Below the pieces are notes generated by a model, which ran no database searches, was not told where the DNA came from, and saw only the letters and a program-made list of their open reading frames with translations. A DNA stretch of 64,000 nt from Pseudomonas hormoni. Lineage in GTDB: Bacteria > Pseudomonadota > Gammaproteobacteria > Pseudomonadales > Pseudomonadaceae. The stretch covers positions 6,327,001 through 6,391,000 of the forward strand of contig NZ_CP075566.1 in assembly GCF_018502625.1 (NCBI RefSeq), given 5' to 3'. Each line of letters begins with the position of its first letter. The stretch's first letter is position 1. The position numbers were made by a program, and so were the translations under genes. This document shows positions 1-10,002 of this stretch, one piece after another.

Positions 1-90
1 CCGCAATTTCCGACCATAGCCGTCGGAATTGGTTATTTTTTGTGCTATATTCCGCGCCCGCGATTTTTCATCTCAACACCGGTCATCGTC

Positions 91-2394
91 ATGCAAACAG
101 CCAAGCCGTTATTTGACTATCCCAAGTACTGGGCCGAATGCTTCGGTCCAGCGCCATTCCTGCCGATGAGCAGGGAGGAGATGGATCAGCTTGGCTGGGA
201 TTCCTGCGACATCATCATCGTCACCGGTGATGCCTACGTTGACCATCCGTCGTTCGGCATGGCGATCATCGGCCGGCTGCTGGAGTCCCAGGGCTTCCGC
301 GTCGGGATCATTGCCCAGCCGAACTGGCAGTCCAAAGACGACTTCATGAAGCTCGGCGAGCCGAACCTGTTCTTCGGCGTCGCGGCCGGCAACATGGATT
401 CGATGATCAACCGCTACACCGCCGACAAGAAAATCCGTTCCGATGACGCCTACACCCCCGGTGGCCTGGCGGGCAAACGTCCGGATCGCGCGAGCCTGGT
501 TTACAGTCAGCGTTGCAAGGAAGCCTACAAGAACGTCCCTATCGTTCTCGGTGGCATCGAAGCCTCCCTGCGCCGCATTGCCCACTACGATTACTGGCAG
601 GACCGGGTGCGCAACTCGATCCTGATCGACGCCTGCGCCGACATCCTGCTCTACGGCAACGCCGAGCGCGCGATCGTCGAAGTCGCCCAGCGTCTGTCCT
701 ACGGTCACAAGATCGAAGACATCACCGACGTGCGCGGCACCGCGTTCATCCGTCGCGATACGCCGAAAGACTGGTACGAAGTCGATTCCACGCGTATCGA
801 TCGTCCGGGCAAGATCGACAAGATCATCAACCCGTACGTCAACACGCAAGACACCCAGGCCTGCGCCATCGAGCAGGAAAAAGGTCCGGTTGAAGACCCG
901 ACTGAAGCCAAGGTCGTGCAGATCCTGGCCAGTCCGAAAATGACCCGCGACAAGACCGTGATTCGTCTGCCATCGGTTGAAAAAGTCCGTGGCGACGCGG
1001 TGCTTTATGCTCACGCCAACCGCGTGCTTCACCTGGAAACCAACCCGGGCAACGCCCGTGCGCTGGTGCAGAAGCACGGTGAAGTCGACGTCTGGTTCAA
1101 CCCGCCGCCGATTCCGATGACCACTGAAGAAATGGACTACGTGTTTGGCATGCCTTACGCACGTATCCCGCACCCGGCGTACGGCAAGGAAAAAATCCCG
1201 GCCTACGACATGATTCGCTTCTCGGTGAACATCATGCGTGGCTGCTTCGGTGGCTGCACTTTCTGCTCGATCACGGAGCACGAAGGCCGGATCATCCAGA
1301 ACCGTTCCGAAGAGTCGATCATTCGCGAAATCGAAGAGATCCGCGACAAGGTCCCAGGCTTCACCGGCGTCATTTCCGACCTCGGCGGCCCGACCGCGAA
1401 CATGTACCGCATCGCCTGCAAGAGCCCGGAAATCGAATCCGCGTGCCGCAAGCCGTCGTGCGTGTTCCCCGGCATCTGCCCGAATTTGAACACCGACCAC
1501 TCGTCGCTGATCCAGCTCTATCGCAGCGCCCGTGCCTTGCCGGGTGTGAAGAAGATTTTGATCGCTTCCGGCCTGCGTTACGACCTCGCGGTCGAGTCGC
1601 CGGAATACGTCAAAGAGCTGGTGACCCACCATGTCGGTGGCTACCTGAAGATTGCCCCGGAACACACCGAGGAAGGTCCGCTCAACCAGATGATGAAACC
1701 GGGCATCGGCAGCTATGACAAGTTCAAGCGCATGTTCGAGAAGTACTCCAAGGAAGCCGGGAAAGAGCAGTACCTGATTCCGTACTTCATCGCCGCTCAC
1801 CCGGGCACCACCGACGAAGACATGATGAACCTGGCTCTGTGGCTCAAGGGCAATGGCTTCCGCGCCGACCAGGTGCAGGCGTTCTACCCGTCGCCGATGG
1901 CCACCGCCACCGCGATGTACCACTCGGGCAAGAACCCCCTGCGTAAGGTCACTTACAAGAGCGACGCCGTGACCATCGTCAAGAGCGAAGAGCAGCGTCG
2001 TCTGCACAAGGCGTTCTTGCGTTATCACGACCCGAAAGGCTGGCCGATGCTGCGTGAAGCGCTGACCCGCATGGGCCGCGCCGATTTGATCGGGCCGGGC
2101 AAGAATCAATTGATCCCGCTGCACCAGCCCGCAACCGACAGCTATCAGAGCGCCCGTCGCAAGAACTCGACGCCGGCCGGCAGCCATAAAGTGGCTGGGG
2201 AAAAGACCACCAAGATCCTGACCCAGCACACCGGTTTGCCACCGCGTGCCAGCGATGGCGGTAACCCGTGGGACAAGCGTGAACAGGCCAAGGCTGCGGC
2301 GTTTGCCCGCAACCAGCAGGCGGCCAAGGAGCGCAAGGATGCGGCCAAAGGCAAAGGGCCAAAGCCTGCGCGCAAGCCGGTTGTTCCGCGCTAA
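91..2394 (+). CDS. ygiQ: YgiQ family radical SAM protein
   Basis: Large radical SAM protein of the YgiQ family (UPF0313), whose substrate is not established. The SAM-cluster motif CxxxCxxC is clear: Cys385, Cys389 and Cys392 in GCFGGCTFC. The N-terminal part has the family's conserved [10 protein letters not shown] and [10 protein letters not shown] stretches, and the C-terminus is a basic Lys/Ala-rich tail. About 767 residues, usual for the family. The frame stays open upstream to base 40, but the ATG at 91 begins the family-typical [14 protein letters not shown], so I prefer it; an upstream in-frame ATG would add 17 atypical residues. Monocistronic, with a strong terminator just downstream. 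Family confident, role unknown. Confidence 0.93.
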   Translation: MQTAKPLFDYPKYWAECFGPAPFLPMSREEMDQLGWDSCDIIIVTGDAYVDHPSFGMAIIGRLLESQGFRVGIIAQPNWQSKDDFMKLGEPNLFFGVAAGNMDSMINRYTADKKIRSDDAYTPGGLAGKRPDRASLVYSQRCKEAYKNVPIVLGGIEASLRRIAHYDYWQDRVRNSILIDACADILLYGNAERAIVEVAQRLSYGHKIEDITDVRGTAFIRRDTPKDWYEVDSTRIDRPGKIDKIINPYVNTQDTQACAIEQEKGPVEDPTEAKVVQILASPKMTRDKTVIRLPSVEKVRGDAVLYAHANRVLHLETNPGNARALVQKHGEVDVWFNPPPIPMTTEEMDYVFGMPYARIPHPAYGKEKIPAYDMIRFSVNIMRGCFGGCTFCSITEHEGRIIQNRSEESIIREIEEIRDKVPGFTGVISDLGGPTANMYRIACKSPEIESACRKPSCVFPGICPNLNTDHSSLIQLYRSARALPGVKKILIASGLRYDLAVESPEYVKELVTHHVGGYLKIAPEHTEEGPLNQMMKPGIGSYDKFKRMFEKYSKEAGKEQYLIPYFIAAHPGTTDEDMMNLALWLKGNGFRADQVQAFYPSPMATATAMYHSGKNPLRKVTYKSDAVTIVKSEEQRRLHKAFLRYHDPKGWPMLREALTRMGRADLIGPGKNQLIPLHQPATDSYQSARRKNSTPAGSHKVAGEKTTKILTQHTGLPPRASDGGNPWDKREQAKAAAFARNQQAAKERKDAAKGKGPKPARKPVVPR

Positions 2395-2414
2395 CGCTCG
2401 CTTGAGCTGAACAG

Positions 2415-2440
2415 AACGCCAACCTTCGGGTTGGCGTTTT
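2415..2440 (+). terminator. Rho-independent terminator after ygiQ
   Basis: A 10-bp perfect stem (AACGCCAACC / GGTTGGCGTT) closed by a TTCG tetraloop and followed by T residues. It lies about 20 bases after the ygiQ stop codon. Confidence 0.9.
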
Positions 2441-2463
2441 GCATTTCTGGATCGGTGATCATC

Positions 2464-2595
2464 TGTGGCGAGGGAGCTTGCTCCCGCTCGGCTGCGAAGC
2501 AGTCGCAAACCCGGCTAACGCGTTTCAATGGAAGGAACTCATTGCCTGATTCGGGGCCGCTTCGCGCCCCAGCGGGAGCAAGCTCCCTCGCCACA
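2464..2595. repeat. REPIN, class A (GTGGCGAGGGAGCTTGCTCC)
   Basis: Two inverted REP arms, TGTGGCGAGGGAGCTTGCTC and its reverse complement, enclose about 85 bases that contain a GCTGCGAAGCAG palindrome. It is the first of nine class A copies in the window and lies between the ygiQ terminator and the next operon. Confidence 0.9.
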
Positions 2596-2774
2596 ACGAC
2601 CGCGTACACCCACTTCCTCGCCACAAATCCGTGCAACTCCCCCAAACCAATTTCCCGCATTGCCCGATTTTGGTGCTGTACTGCCTTAAGCAAATCTATG
2701 AAAGCGCCAGCGCCACTGGATGGCATAAGTCTTGCGCGCTTTCGAATACGCTCAAGGCTCGCAGGAGGCACGCC

Positions 2775-5700
2775 GTGTCGATTCATGTCGCATTGCACCA
2801 CGTCACGCATTACCGCTACGACCGCGCTGTCGAGCTCGGGCCGCAGATCGTTCGCCTGCGCCCGGCCGCGCACAGTCGCACGCGGATACTGTCGTACGCG
2901 CTGAAAGTCTCGCCCGAGCAGCATTTCATCAACTGGCAGCAAGACCCCCAGGGCAATTACCTGGCGCGGTTGGTGTTCCCCGAGAAAACCGAGGAACTGC
3001 GGATCGAAGTCGATCTGCTGGCCGAAATGGCGGTGTTCAATCCGTTCGACTTCTTCCTCGAGCCTTACGCCGAAAAGATCCCGTTCGCCTACGCCGCGGA
3101 CGAGCGCAAGGAGCTGGCGCCGTACCTGGAAACCTTGCCCCTGACGCCGAAGTTCAAAGCGTATCTGGACGGCATCGACCGTACGCCGCTGCCGAGCGTG
3201 GATTTCCTGGTGGCGCTCAACCAGCGGCTGAGCGAAGACATTGGCTACCTGATCCGTATGGAACCGGGCGTGCAAACGCCTGAACACACGCTTGAACATG
3301 CCTCCGGCTCCTGCCGCGACTCGGCGTGGTTGCTGGTGCAATTGCTGCGCAACCTTGGGTTGGCGGCGCGTTTCGTCTCCGGCTATCTGATTCAACTCAC
3401 CGCCGACGTCAAAAGTCTCGATGGCCCTTCGGGCACTGAAGTTGATTTCACTGACCTGCACGCCTGGTGCGAAGTCTATTTGCCGGGTGCCGGCTGGATC
3501 GGCCTGGACGCGACGTCGGGGCTGTTTGCCGGTGAAGGACACATTCCGTTGGCGTGTAGCCCCGATCCGGGCTCTGCGGCACCGATCAGTGGCCTGGTGG
3601 AACCGTGCGAGTGCGAATTCACCCACGAAATGTCCGTGGAGCGGATTTGGGAGGCGCCGCGAGTCACCAATCCCTACACCGAAGATCAATGGCTGGCGAT
3701 CCAGGCACTGGGCCGGCAGATCGATGCCGACCTGCTGGAAGGCGACGTACGCCTGACCATGGGCGGCGAGCCGACCTTCGTCTCCATCGACGACCCGGAC
3801 GGCGCCGAATGGAACACCGCTGCGCTCGGGCCGGACAAGCGTCGCCTGTCCGCCGAACTGTTCCAGCGCATGCGCAAGCGCTACGCGCCCAAGGGCCTGG
3901 TGCATTTCGGTCAAGGCAAGTGGTACCCCGGCGAACAACTGCCGCGCTGGTCGCTCAACTGCTACTGGCGCCGCGACGGCGTGCCGATCTGGCACAACAG
4001 CGCGCTGATTGCAGACGAGCAGGAAGACTATGGTGCCGATGGCGAGTTGGCCGGGCGCTTTCTGGCGAGTGTCGCCGAACGTTTGAAAATTCCGACACGA
4101 TTTGTGTTCCCGGCCTACGAAGACAACTTCTATTACCTCTGGCGCGAAGGCGCATTGCCGCAGAACGTCAGTGCCGAAGACTCACGCCTGGAAGAACCGC
4201 TGGAGCGTGCGCGTCTGCGTAAAGTCTTCAGTCAGGGGCTGGATAAAGTGATCGGCCAGGTCCTGCCGCTGGCGCGTACGGCCAAGGGCGATCAGTGGCA
4301 AAGCGGTCGCTGGTACCTGCGTGACGAGCACTGTCGACTGGTGCCGGGGGATTCGCCGCTGGGGTATCGCTTGCCGCTGGGTTCGCAGCCGTGGGTGAAG
4401 GCTGCCGAGTATCCGTTCATTTATCCCAACGACCCCAACCAGGAATTCCCGGCGCTCCCCGACACTCAGCAGCTGAACAGCCCCGGAGCACCGGCCGAAG
4501 CGGTCGAGCGGGATCTGGAGGTCGACGAATCCGCCGACTGGCTGACCCGCACCGCATTCTGTGCCGAGGCTCGTGAAGGGCGGTTGTACCTGTTCATGCC
4601 GCCGCTGGAGCGGGTCGAGGATTATCTGGAGCTGGTCACCGCGATCGAGGCCACGGCGCAGGAACTGCATTGCCCTGTGTTGCTGGAAGGCTATGAGCCG
4701 CCGAGCGACCCGCGCCTGAGCAACTTCCGCATCACCCCGGACCCAGGCGTGATCGAGGTCAACGTTCAGCCATCCTCGACTTGGGACGAACTGGTCGAAC
4801 GCACCGAGTTTCTCTACGAAGAAGCGCGCCAAACCCGGCTGACCACCGAGAAATTCATGATCGATGGCCGACACACCGGCACCGGCGGCGGTAACCATTT
4901 CGTACTGGGTGGCGCGACACCGGCTGACTCACCGTTTCTGCGCCGTCCCGATCTGCTGCGCAGCCTGATCAGCTACTGGCATAACCACCCGTCCTTGTCC
5001 TACCTGTTTTCAGGATTGTTCATCGGTCCGACGTCCCAGGCGCCGCGCGTCGATGAAGCACGCAACGATGCGTTGTACGAGCTGGAAATCGCCTTCGCCC
5101 AAATGCCCCAACCCGGCGAGGAATGCGCGCCATGGCTGGTGGATCGGTTGTTGCGCAACCTGCTGATCGACGTGACCGGCAACACCCATCGCGCCGAGTT
5201 CTGCATCGACAAGCTTTATTCACCGGACGGCGCGACGGGGCGCCTGGGCTTGCTGGAGTTGCGTGCCTTTGAAATGCCACCGCATGCGCGCATGAGCCTG
5301 GCGCAACAGTTGTTGCTGCGAGCGCTGGTGGCGCGATTCTGGCGCGAGCCTTATGCGCCGCCGAAACTGGCGCGCTGGGGCACTGAGTTGCACGACCGGT
5401 TTTTGTTGCCGCACTTTATCGAGCAGGATTTCGCCGACGTCATCGTGGACCTCAACGTCTCGGGTTACCCGGTGCGGGCCGAGTGGTTTGCCGCACATCT
5501 GGAGTTCCGTTTCCCCAAGGTCGGCGATTACGCGGTCAGCGGCATCGAACTGGAAGTGCGTCAGGCGCTCGAGCCGTGGCATGTGCTGGGCGAGGAGGGC
5601 GCCGTCGGCGGCACGGTGCGGTACGTGGATTCGTCCCTTGAGCGTTTGCAGGTCAAGCTCTCCGGCCTGCCGCCGCAACGTTATTTGTTGACCTGCAACG

Positions 5701-6050
5701 GCGTTCCGGTGCCCTTGCAACCTACCGGACGGGTTGGCGAATTTGTGGCCGGCGTACGTTTCCGTGCCTGGCAGCCAGCCAATTGCCTGCAACCGACCAT
5801 TCCCGTCCACGCGCCGCTGGTGTTCGACCTGCTCGATACCTGGATGCAGCGTTCGCTGGGTGGCTGTCAGTACCACGTCGCCCATCCGGGCGGGCGCAAT
5901 TACGACAGTTTGCCGGTAAACGCCAATGAAGCCGAAAGTCGGAGGATGGCGCGATTCTTCCGCATCGGACACAGCCCAGGGAAACTTCCTATACCGATTC
6001 TGGAAATTAACGACGAGCTGCCGATGACTCTCGATTTGCGACGTTTCTAA
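2775..6050 (+). CDS. DUF2126 / transglutaminase-like protein
   Basis: Protein of 1,091 residues with an N-terminal bacterial transglutaminase-like region and a long C-terminal DUF2126 region. The papain-like triad is intact: Cys180 (GSCRDSAWL), His229 (DLHAWCEVY) and Asp245 (GLDATSG), followed by the DUF2126 hallmarks LTMGGEPTFVS and GGGNHFVLGG. The frame is open from 2631, but I choose GTG 2775: GGAGG sits 7 bases upstream and the protein then begins VSIHVALHHVTHYRYD, as relatives do. First gene of a three-gene operon with an ATP-grasp/alpha-E protein and a second transglutaminase-like protein. Such clusters are predicted to make and cut peptide-like bonds on an unknown substrate; the reaction is inferred only. 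Confidence 0.9.
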   Translation: MSIHVALHHVTHYRYDRAVELGPQIVRLRPAAHSRTRILSYALKVSPEQHFINWQQDPQGNYLARLVFPEKTEELRIEVDLLAEMAVFNPFDFFLEPYAEKIPFAYAADERKELAPYLETLPLTPKFKAYLDGIDRTPLPSVDFLVALNQRLSEDIGYLIRMEPGVQTPEHTLEHASGSCRDSAWLLVQLLRNLGLAARFVSGYLIQLTADVKSLDGPSGTEVDFTDLHAWCEVYLPGAGWIGLDATSGLFAGEGHIPLACSPDPGSAAPISGLVEPCECEFTHEMSVERIWEAPRVTNPYTEDQWLAIQALGRQIDADLLEGDVRLTMGGEPTFVSIDDPDGAEWNTAALGPDKRRLSAELFQRMRKRYAPKGLVHFGQGKWYPGEQLPRWSLNCYWRRDGVPIWHNSALIADEQEDYGADGELAGRFLASVAERLKIPTRFVFPAYEDNFYYLWREGALPQNVSAEDSRLEEPLERARLRKVFSQGLDKVIGQVLPLARTAKGDQWQSGRWYLRDEHCRLVPGDSPLGYRLPLGSQPWVKAAEYPFIYPNDPNQEFPALPDTQQLNSPGAPAEAVERDLEVDESADWLTRTAFCAEAREGRLYLFMPPLERVEDYLELVTAIEATAQELHCPVLLEGYEPPSDPRLSNFRITPDPGVIEVNVQPSSTWDELVERTEFLYEEARQTRLTTEKFMIDGRHTGTGGGNHFVLGGATPADSPFLRRPDLLRSLISYWHNHPSLSYLFSGLFIGPTSQAPRVDEARNDALYELEIAFAQMPQPGEECAPWLVDRLLRNLLIDVTGNTHRAEFCIDKLYSPDGATGRLGLLELRAFEMPPHARMSLAQQLLLRALVARFWREPYAPPKLARWGTELHDRFLLPHFIEQDFADVIVDLNVSGYPVRAEWFAAHLEFRFPKVGDYAVSGIELEVRQALEPWHVLGEEGAVGGTVRYVDSSLERLQVKLSGLPPQRYLLTCNGVPVPLQPTGRVGEFVAGVRFRAWQPANCLQPTIPVHAPLVFDLLDTWMQRSLGGCQYHVAHPGGRNYDSLPVNANEAESRRMARFFRIGHSPGKLPIPILEINDELPMTLDLRRF

Positions 6051-6138
6051 ACCGTACACGACGCTCGGATTTTTCGTATATCCGGGCGTCATGAGCCTGC
6101 GTTAGTCTGACCGTTCCTTGCTGTCTGCCGAGCTTTCC

Positions 6139-8625
6139 ATGCCTGACCTGCTAGACCGCTACCCGCTGACGGCGGGCACTTATCACGAACTGCTCGACGA
6201 CAGCGGTGCGGTGCGTCCGCACTGGCGTCGGCTGTTCGACCAGTTGCAACGCAGCACGCCCGCGCAGTTGGTGCAGCGTCAGGCACTGCTGACCCGGCAG
6301 ATTCAGGAAAACGGCGTGACCTACAACGTCTACGCGGACCCCAAGGGCGCGGACCGGCCGTGGGAACTGGACCTGCTGCCGCATGTGATCGCTGCTGATG
6401 AGTGGGCGCTGTTGTCAGCCGGGATCGCTCAACGGGCGCGTTTGTTGAATGCGGTGCTGGCGGATTTGTACGGGCCGCAGCGGCTGATTGCTGAAGGCTT
6501 GCTGCCGGCTGAATTGGTGTTCGGTCACAACAACTTCCTCTGGCCCTGTCAGGGCATTGCGCCGCCCGACGGGGCCTTTCTGCATCTGTATGCCGTGGAT
6601 CTGGCGCGCACGCCCGACGGGCGCTGGTGGGTCACGGCGGATCGGACTCAGGCACCGTCCGGCGCCGGTTACGCCCTGGAAAATCGCACCATCGTGTCCC
6701 GGGCCTTTCCCGAGTTGTACCGCGACTTGAAGGTGCAGCACCTGGCCGGATTCTTCCGCACGCTTCAGGAAACCCTGGCCCGTCAGGCACCCAGCGGTGA
6801 CGAAGTGCCGTTGGTGGTACTGCTGACACCAGGGCGTTTCAACGAAAGCTATTTTGAGCATTTGTACCTGGCGCGGCAGCTCGGTTATCCACTGGTGGAG
6901 GGCGGCGACCTCACGGTGCGCGATGCCACGGTCTACCTTAAAACCTTGAGCGGCCTGCGGCGGGTTCACGCGATCATGCGCCGGCTCGACGACGACTTCT
7001 GCGATCCGCTGGAATTGCGCACTGACTCTGCGCTTGGCGTACCTGGCCTGCTCGAAGCCGTGCGGCAGGGGCGAGTGCTGGTGGCCAACGCGCTGGGCAG
7101 CGGCGTATTGGAATCGCCAGGACTGCTGGGCTTTCTGCCGAAGATCAATCAATTCCTGTTTTGCGAAGAATTGATCCTGCCCTCCATCGCCACATGGTGG
7201 TGCGGCGAAGCGCCGGTGCTGGCCCAAGCGTTGGAAAAGCTGCCAGAGCTGCTGATCAAGCCGGCGTTTCCGTCGCAGAGCTTCGCTCCGGTATTTGGCC
7301 GCGATTTGAGCGAAAAACAGCGTCAGGCGCTTTCCGAACGCATGCAGGCGCGACCTTACGCCTATGTCGCGCAAGAACTGGCGCAATTGTCCCAGGCGCC
7401 GATCTGGCAGGCTGAGGACGGTCAGTTACAGCCCCGGGCTATCGGCATGCGCATGTATGCGGTGGCCAGTCGCGATGGCTATCGGGTGCTGCCTGGTGGC
7501 TTGACCCGTGTGGCCGCCGAGGCCGATGCCGAAGTGGTGTCGATGCAGCGCGGTGGCGCGAGCAAGGACACTTGGGTGCTGGGAGATCGGCCGCCGAGCG
7601 GCGAGCAGTGGGAAGCCCAGCGCAACATCGGCGTGCACGACCTGGTGCGGCGCGATCCGTATCTGCCGTCGCGCGTGGTGGAAAACCTGTTTTGGTTCGG
7701 CCGTTACTGTGAACGCTGCGATGACAGCGCGCGGTTGCTGCGGATCATGCTGGCGCGCTACGTCGACGGCGACGACCCGCAAGCTCTGGAGGCTGCTGTC
7801 GAACTGGGCGAGCGGTTGATGTTGTTGCCTGATGAAGGTGAATTGCCTGAACGGTTACTGGCGGCGTTGCTCGGCGATGACTGGCCGTTCAGCCTGCGTT
7901 CCAACCTGCAGCGCTTGCAGTGGGCGGCTTCGCAGGTGCGCGGCAAGCTCTCGCGGGAAAACTGGCAGGCGCTGGTGGAGTTGCAACGCGAGGCTATTGA
8001 GCTGGAAACCGAGGAACCGGATTTCGGCGAGTTGCTGGATTTCCTCAATCGTCTGGTGATGTCGCTGGCGGCGTTGTCCGGTTTTGCCCTCGACGACATG
8101 ACCCGGGACGAAGGCTGGCGCTTCCTGATGATCGGCCGGCGGATCGAGCGCCTGCAATTTCTCAGCGGCAGCCTGGCGGCGTTCCTGCGCGGCAGCGGTG
8201 CCTTCGATCAGGCCGGGCTGGAATGGCTGCTGGAACTGGGCAACAGCAGCATCACCTACCGCTCGCGGTATCTGGCAGTGGCGCAATTGATCCCGGTATT
8301 GGACCTGTTGCTGCTCGATGAGCAGAACCCGCACGCTGTATTGTTCCAGCTGAAACTGGTCACCCGCACCCTCAAGCGGTTGAACGATGATTTTGGTGTG
8401 CCGCGCGAAGCGGGGCTGCCGCAATTGGTGGAGCGGCTGGCGCGCTTCGATCTGGGGTGTCTGGAGAATTCGCTGTTCGGCGAAACCAGCGTTCGTGCCG
8501 CCATTGAGGGTCTGGCCGATCTGCTGCAAGAGATCGCCGACGCCAGCGGACAAGTGTCGGATCGTCTGGCGTTGCGCCACTTCGCCCATGTCGATGATGT
8601 CAGCCAGCGCACGGTGTCCGTCTGA
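6139..8625 (+). CDS. Circularly permuted ATP-grasp / alpha-E fusion protein
   Basis: Fusion of 828 residues. Roughly residues 1-490 form a circularly permuted type 2 ATP-grasp domain (DUF404/DUF407), with conserved stretches GHNNFLWPCQG, VLLTPGRFNESYFEHLYLA and EGGDLTVRD. Roughly 500-828 form the mostly helical alpha-E domain (DUF403), beginning near YLPSRVVENLFWFGRYCERCDD. In other bacteria these are often separate genes. ATP-grasp enzymes of this group are predicted to be carboxylate-amine ligases, so a peptide or amide ligation is likely; the substrate is unknown. The ATG at 6139 is preferred over an upstream TTG because the protein then starts MPDLLDRYPL. It overlaps the next gene by one base (TGATG), indicating translational coupling. 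Confidence 0.9.
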   Translation: MPDLLDRYPLTAGTYHELLDDSGAVRPHWRRLFDQLQRSTPAQLVQRQALLTRQIQENGVTYNVYADPKGADRPWELDLLPHVIAADEWALLSAGIAQRARLLNAVLADLYGPQRLIAEGLLPAELVFGHNNFLWPCQGIAPPDGAFLHLYAVDLARTPDGRWWVTADRTQAPSGAGYALENRTIVSRAFPELYRDLKVQHLAGFFRTLQETLARQAPSGDEVPLVVLLTPGRFNESYFEHLYLARQLGYPLVEGGDLTVRDATVYLKTLSGLRRVHAIMRRLDDDFCDPLELRTDSALGVPGLLEAVRQGRVLVANALGSGVLESPGLLGFLPKINQFLFCEELILPSIATWWCGEAPVLAQALEKLPELLIKPAFPSQSFAPVFGRDLSEKQRQALSERMQARPYAYVAQELAQLSQAPIWQAEDGQLQPRAIGMRMYAVASRDGYRVLPGGLTRVAAEADAEVVSMQRGGASKDTWVLGDRPPSGEQWEAQRNIGVHDLVRRDPYLPSRVVENLFWFGRYCERCDDSARLLRIMLARYVDGDDPQALEAAVELGERLMLLPDEGELPERLLAALLGDDWPFSLRSNLQRLQWAASQVRGKLSRENWQALVELQREAIELETEEPDFGELLDFLNRLVMSLAALSGFALDDMTRDEGWRFLMIGRRIERLQFLSGSLAAFLRGSGAFDQAGLEWLLELGNSSITYRSRYLAVAQLIPVLDLLLLDEQNPHAVLFQLKLVTRTLKRLNDDFGVPREAGLPQLVERLARFDLGCLENSLFGETSVRAAIEGLADLLQEIADASGQVSDRLALRHFAHVDDVSQRTVSV

Positions 8626-9515
8626 TGAGCGCCCGTTACCAGATTTTCCACGATACCCATTATCACTACGACAGCCCGGTGTCCCTCGCCCAGCAATTGG
8701 CGCACCTGTGGCCGCGATCGTGTGCCTGGCAGCACTGCACCGAGCAGCAATTGCAGATCAGCCCCGACCCGACATCGCGGCGGGACGAATTGGATGTGTT
8801 CGGCAACCCGCTGACCCGACTGGCATTCGAGCGGCCGCACGATGAACTACTGGTAAACGCCCGGCTCACCGTCGAGGTGCTGTCCAGGCCAACGCTGGAT
8901 TTCAATCAATCTCCGGCCTGGGAAGAAACCCGCAACGCCCTGACCTACAGCAGTCAGCCGCTTTCTCCTGAATTGCTGGAAGCTTGCCGTTTCCGGTTCG
9001 AATCGCCCTATGTGCATCTGAAGCGCAACTTCGTCGAGTTCTCGGAAAGTTGTTTCCCGGCGGGCCGTCCACTGTTGCTCGGCGTTCAGGCGCTGATGGA
9101 GAAGATCTTCAGCGAGTTCACCTTCGACGCCGAAGCGACCCAGGTGGCAACGCCGCTGGTGGAAGTGCTGGAGCGCCGGCGCGGGGTTTGCCAGGACTTC
9201 GCTCACCTGATGCTCGCTTGCGTGCGTTCCCGTGGGTTGGCGGCTCGTTACATCAGCGGCTACCTGCTGACTCAGCCACCGCCCGGCCAGCCACGTCTGA
9301 TCGGCGCCGATGCCTCGCATGCCTGGGTTTCGGTTTTTTGCCCGGTGCTGGGCTGGGTGGATTTCGATCCGACCAACAATGTGCAACCGGCGCTGGAACA
9401 CATCACCCTGGCCTGGGGCCGGGATTTCTCCGATGTCTCGCCGTTGCGCGGGGTGATTCTGGGCGGCGGAAATCACGACCCGGAAGTCCGCGTCACCGTA
9501 ATGCCTCTGGAATAA
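8625..9515 (+). CDS. Transglutaminase-like protein, third gene of the ATP-grasp operon
   Basis: Protein of 296 residues with the bacterial transglutaminase N-terminal region (YQIFHDTHYHYDSPVSLAQQ) and a transglutaminase core. The triad is visible: Cys189 (RGVCQDFAHL), His232 (DASHAWVSV) and Asp248 (VDFDPTNN). Such proteins usually act as thiol peptidases or amidases rather than cross-linkers. The start codon overlaps the stop of the ATP-grasp gene. With the DUF2126 gene, the operon encodes two transglutaminase-fold proteins around one ligase-like protein, which suggests a build-and-trim cycle for a peptide modification. Family confident, function inferred. Confidence 0.9.
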   Translation: MSARYQIFHDTHYHYDSPVSLAQQLAHLWPRSCAWQHCTEQQLQISPDPTSRRDELDVFGNPLTRLAFERPHDELLVNARLTVEVLSRPTLDFNQSPAWEETRNALTYSSQPLSPELLEACRFRFESPYVHLKRNFVEFSESCFPAGRPLLLGVQALMEKIFSEFTFDAEATQVATPLVEVLERRRGVCQDFAHLMLACVRSRGLAARYISGYLLTQPPPGQPRLIGADASHAWVSVFCPVLGWVDFDPTNNVQPALEHITLAWGRDFSDVSPLRGVILGGGNHDPEVRVTVMPLE

Positions 9516-9524
9516 TAAGATCCA

Positions 9525-9629
9525 CCTGTAGGAGCGAGCTTGCTCGCGATGGTCGTTAACGAAGACGATGGCTGTCTGGGTGAACGCGGTGTCCTTCCGT
9601 TTTTCGCGAGCAAGCTCGCTCCTACAGGG
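9525..9629. repeat. REPIN, class B variant
   Basis: Perfect 25-base inverted arms, beginning CCTGTAGGAGCGAGCTTGCT, are separated by about 55 bases. It lies directly after the ATP-grasp operon. Confidence 0.9.
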
Positions 9630-9742
9630 GATATGCGTTTATTGGGGATATTTTCGGAGGGGACTGTGAGGGCCAGCAGCGTAACTGCTGACCCTGGACA
9701 CAGATCCGGTGGGCCTGATCAGATCATCGGGCCCTGAGGGTC

Positions 9743-9934
9743 TCAGGCGTCGGGCGCCTGATCTTTCGGTGCTTCAACATCACTTTCTGCGGCCACGTCA
9801 CCGTCTGTTTCCGGGTTCAGTGCGGCGGCTTCTTCTTCAGCTGTAGCTTTCTTGCGCTGAAGCTTTTCCTCTTTCTTCTGCTCCTTGGCCAAGTCTCTCT
9901 GACGTTTGGCGAAGGAATAATTAGGTTTAGCCAT
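9743..9934 (-). CDS. Small highly charged conserved-type protein (63 aa)
   Basis: The mature reading is a 63-residue protein: a basic N-terminal half (MAKPNYSFAKRQRDLAKEQ, then Lys/Glu-rich sequence that could form a coiled coil) and an acidic Ala/Asp/Glu-rich tail. The open frame extends further upstream, but the ATG at 9934 has an AGAGGA ribosome-binding site at good spacing. No enzymatic motif, signal peptide or membrane segment. I recall similar small proteins in other pseudomonads but know no function. Confidence 0.75.
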   Translation of the reverse strand: MAKPNYSFAKRQRDLAKEQKKEEKLQRKKATAEEEAAALNPETDGDVAAESDVEAPKDQAPDA

Positions 9935-10002
9935 GGGCGATCCTCTGGGGTCGAAGGTGAGGTTGAGCGGCGCATATTCTGCCCTGTATCGGTGCCGAGC
10001 CG

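Noticed and set aside
109..2508. 799-residue open frame antisense to the YgiQ gene
   Set aside because: Arg/Gly/Val-rich shadow of a high-GC gene; no recognisable domain, and the YgiQ frame has clear motifs.
2391..3995. 534-residue minus-strand open frame
   Set aside because: Overlaps the transglutaminase gene antisense and runs through a REPIN and the terminator; composition is that of a shadow frame.
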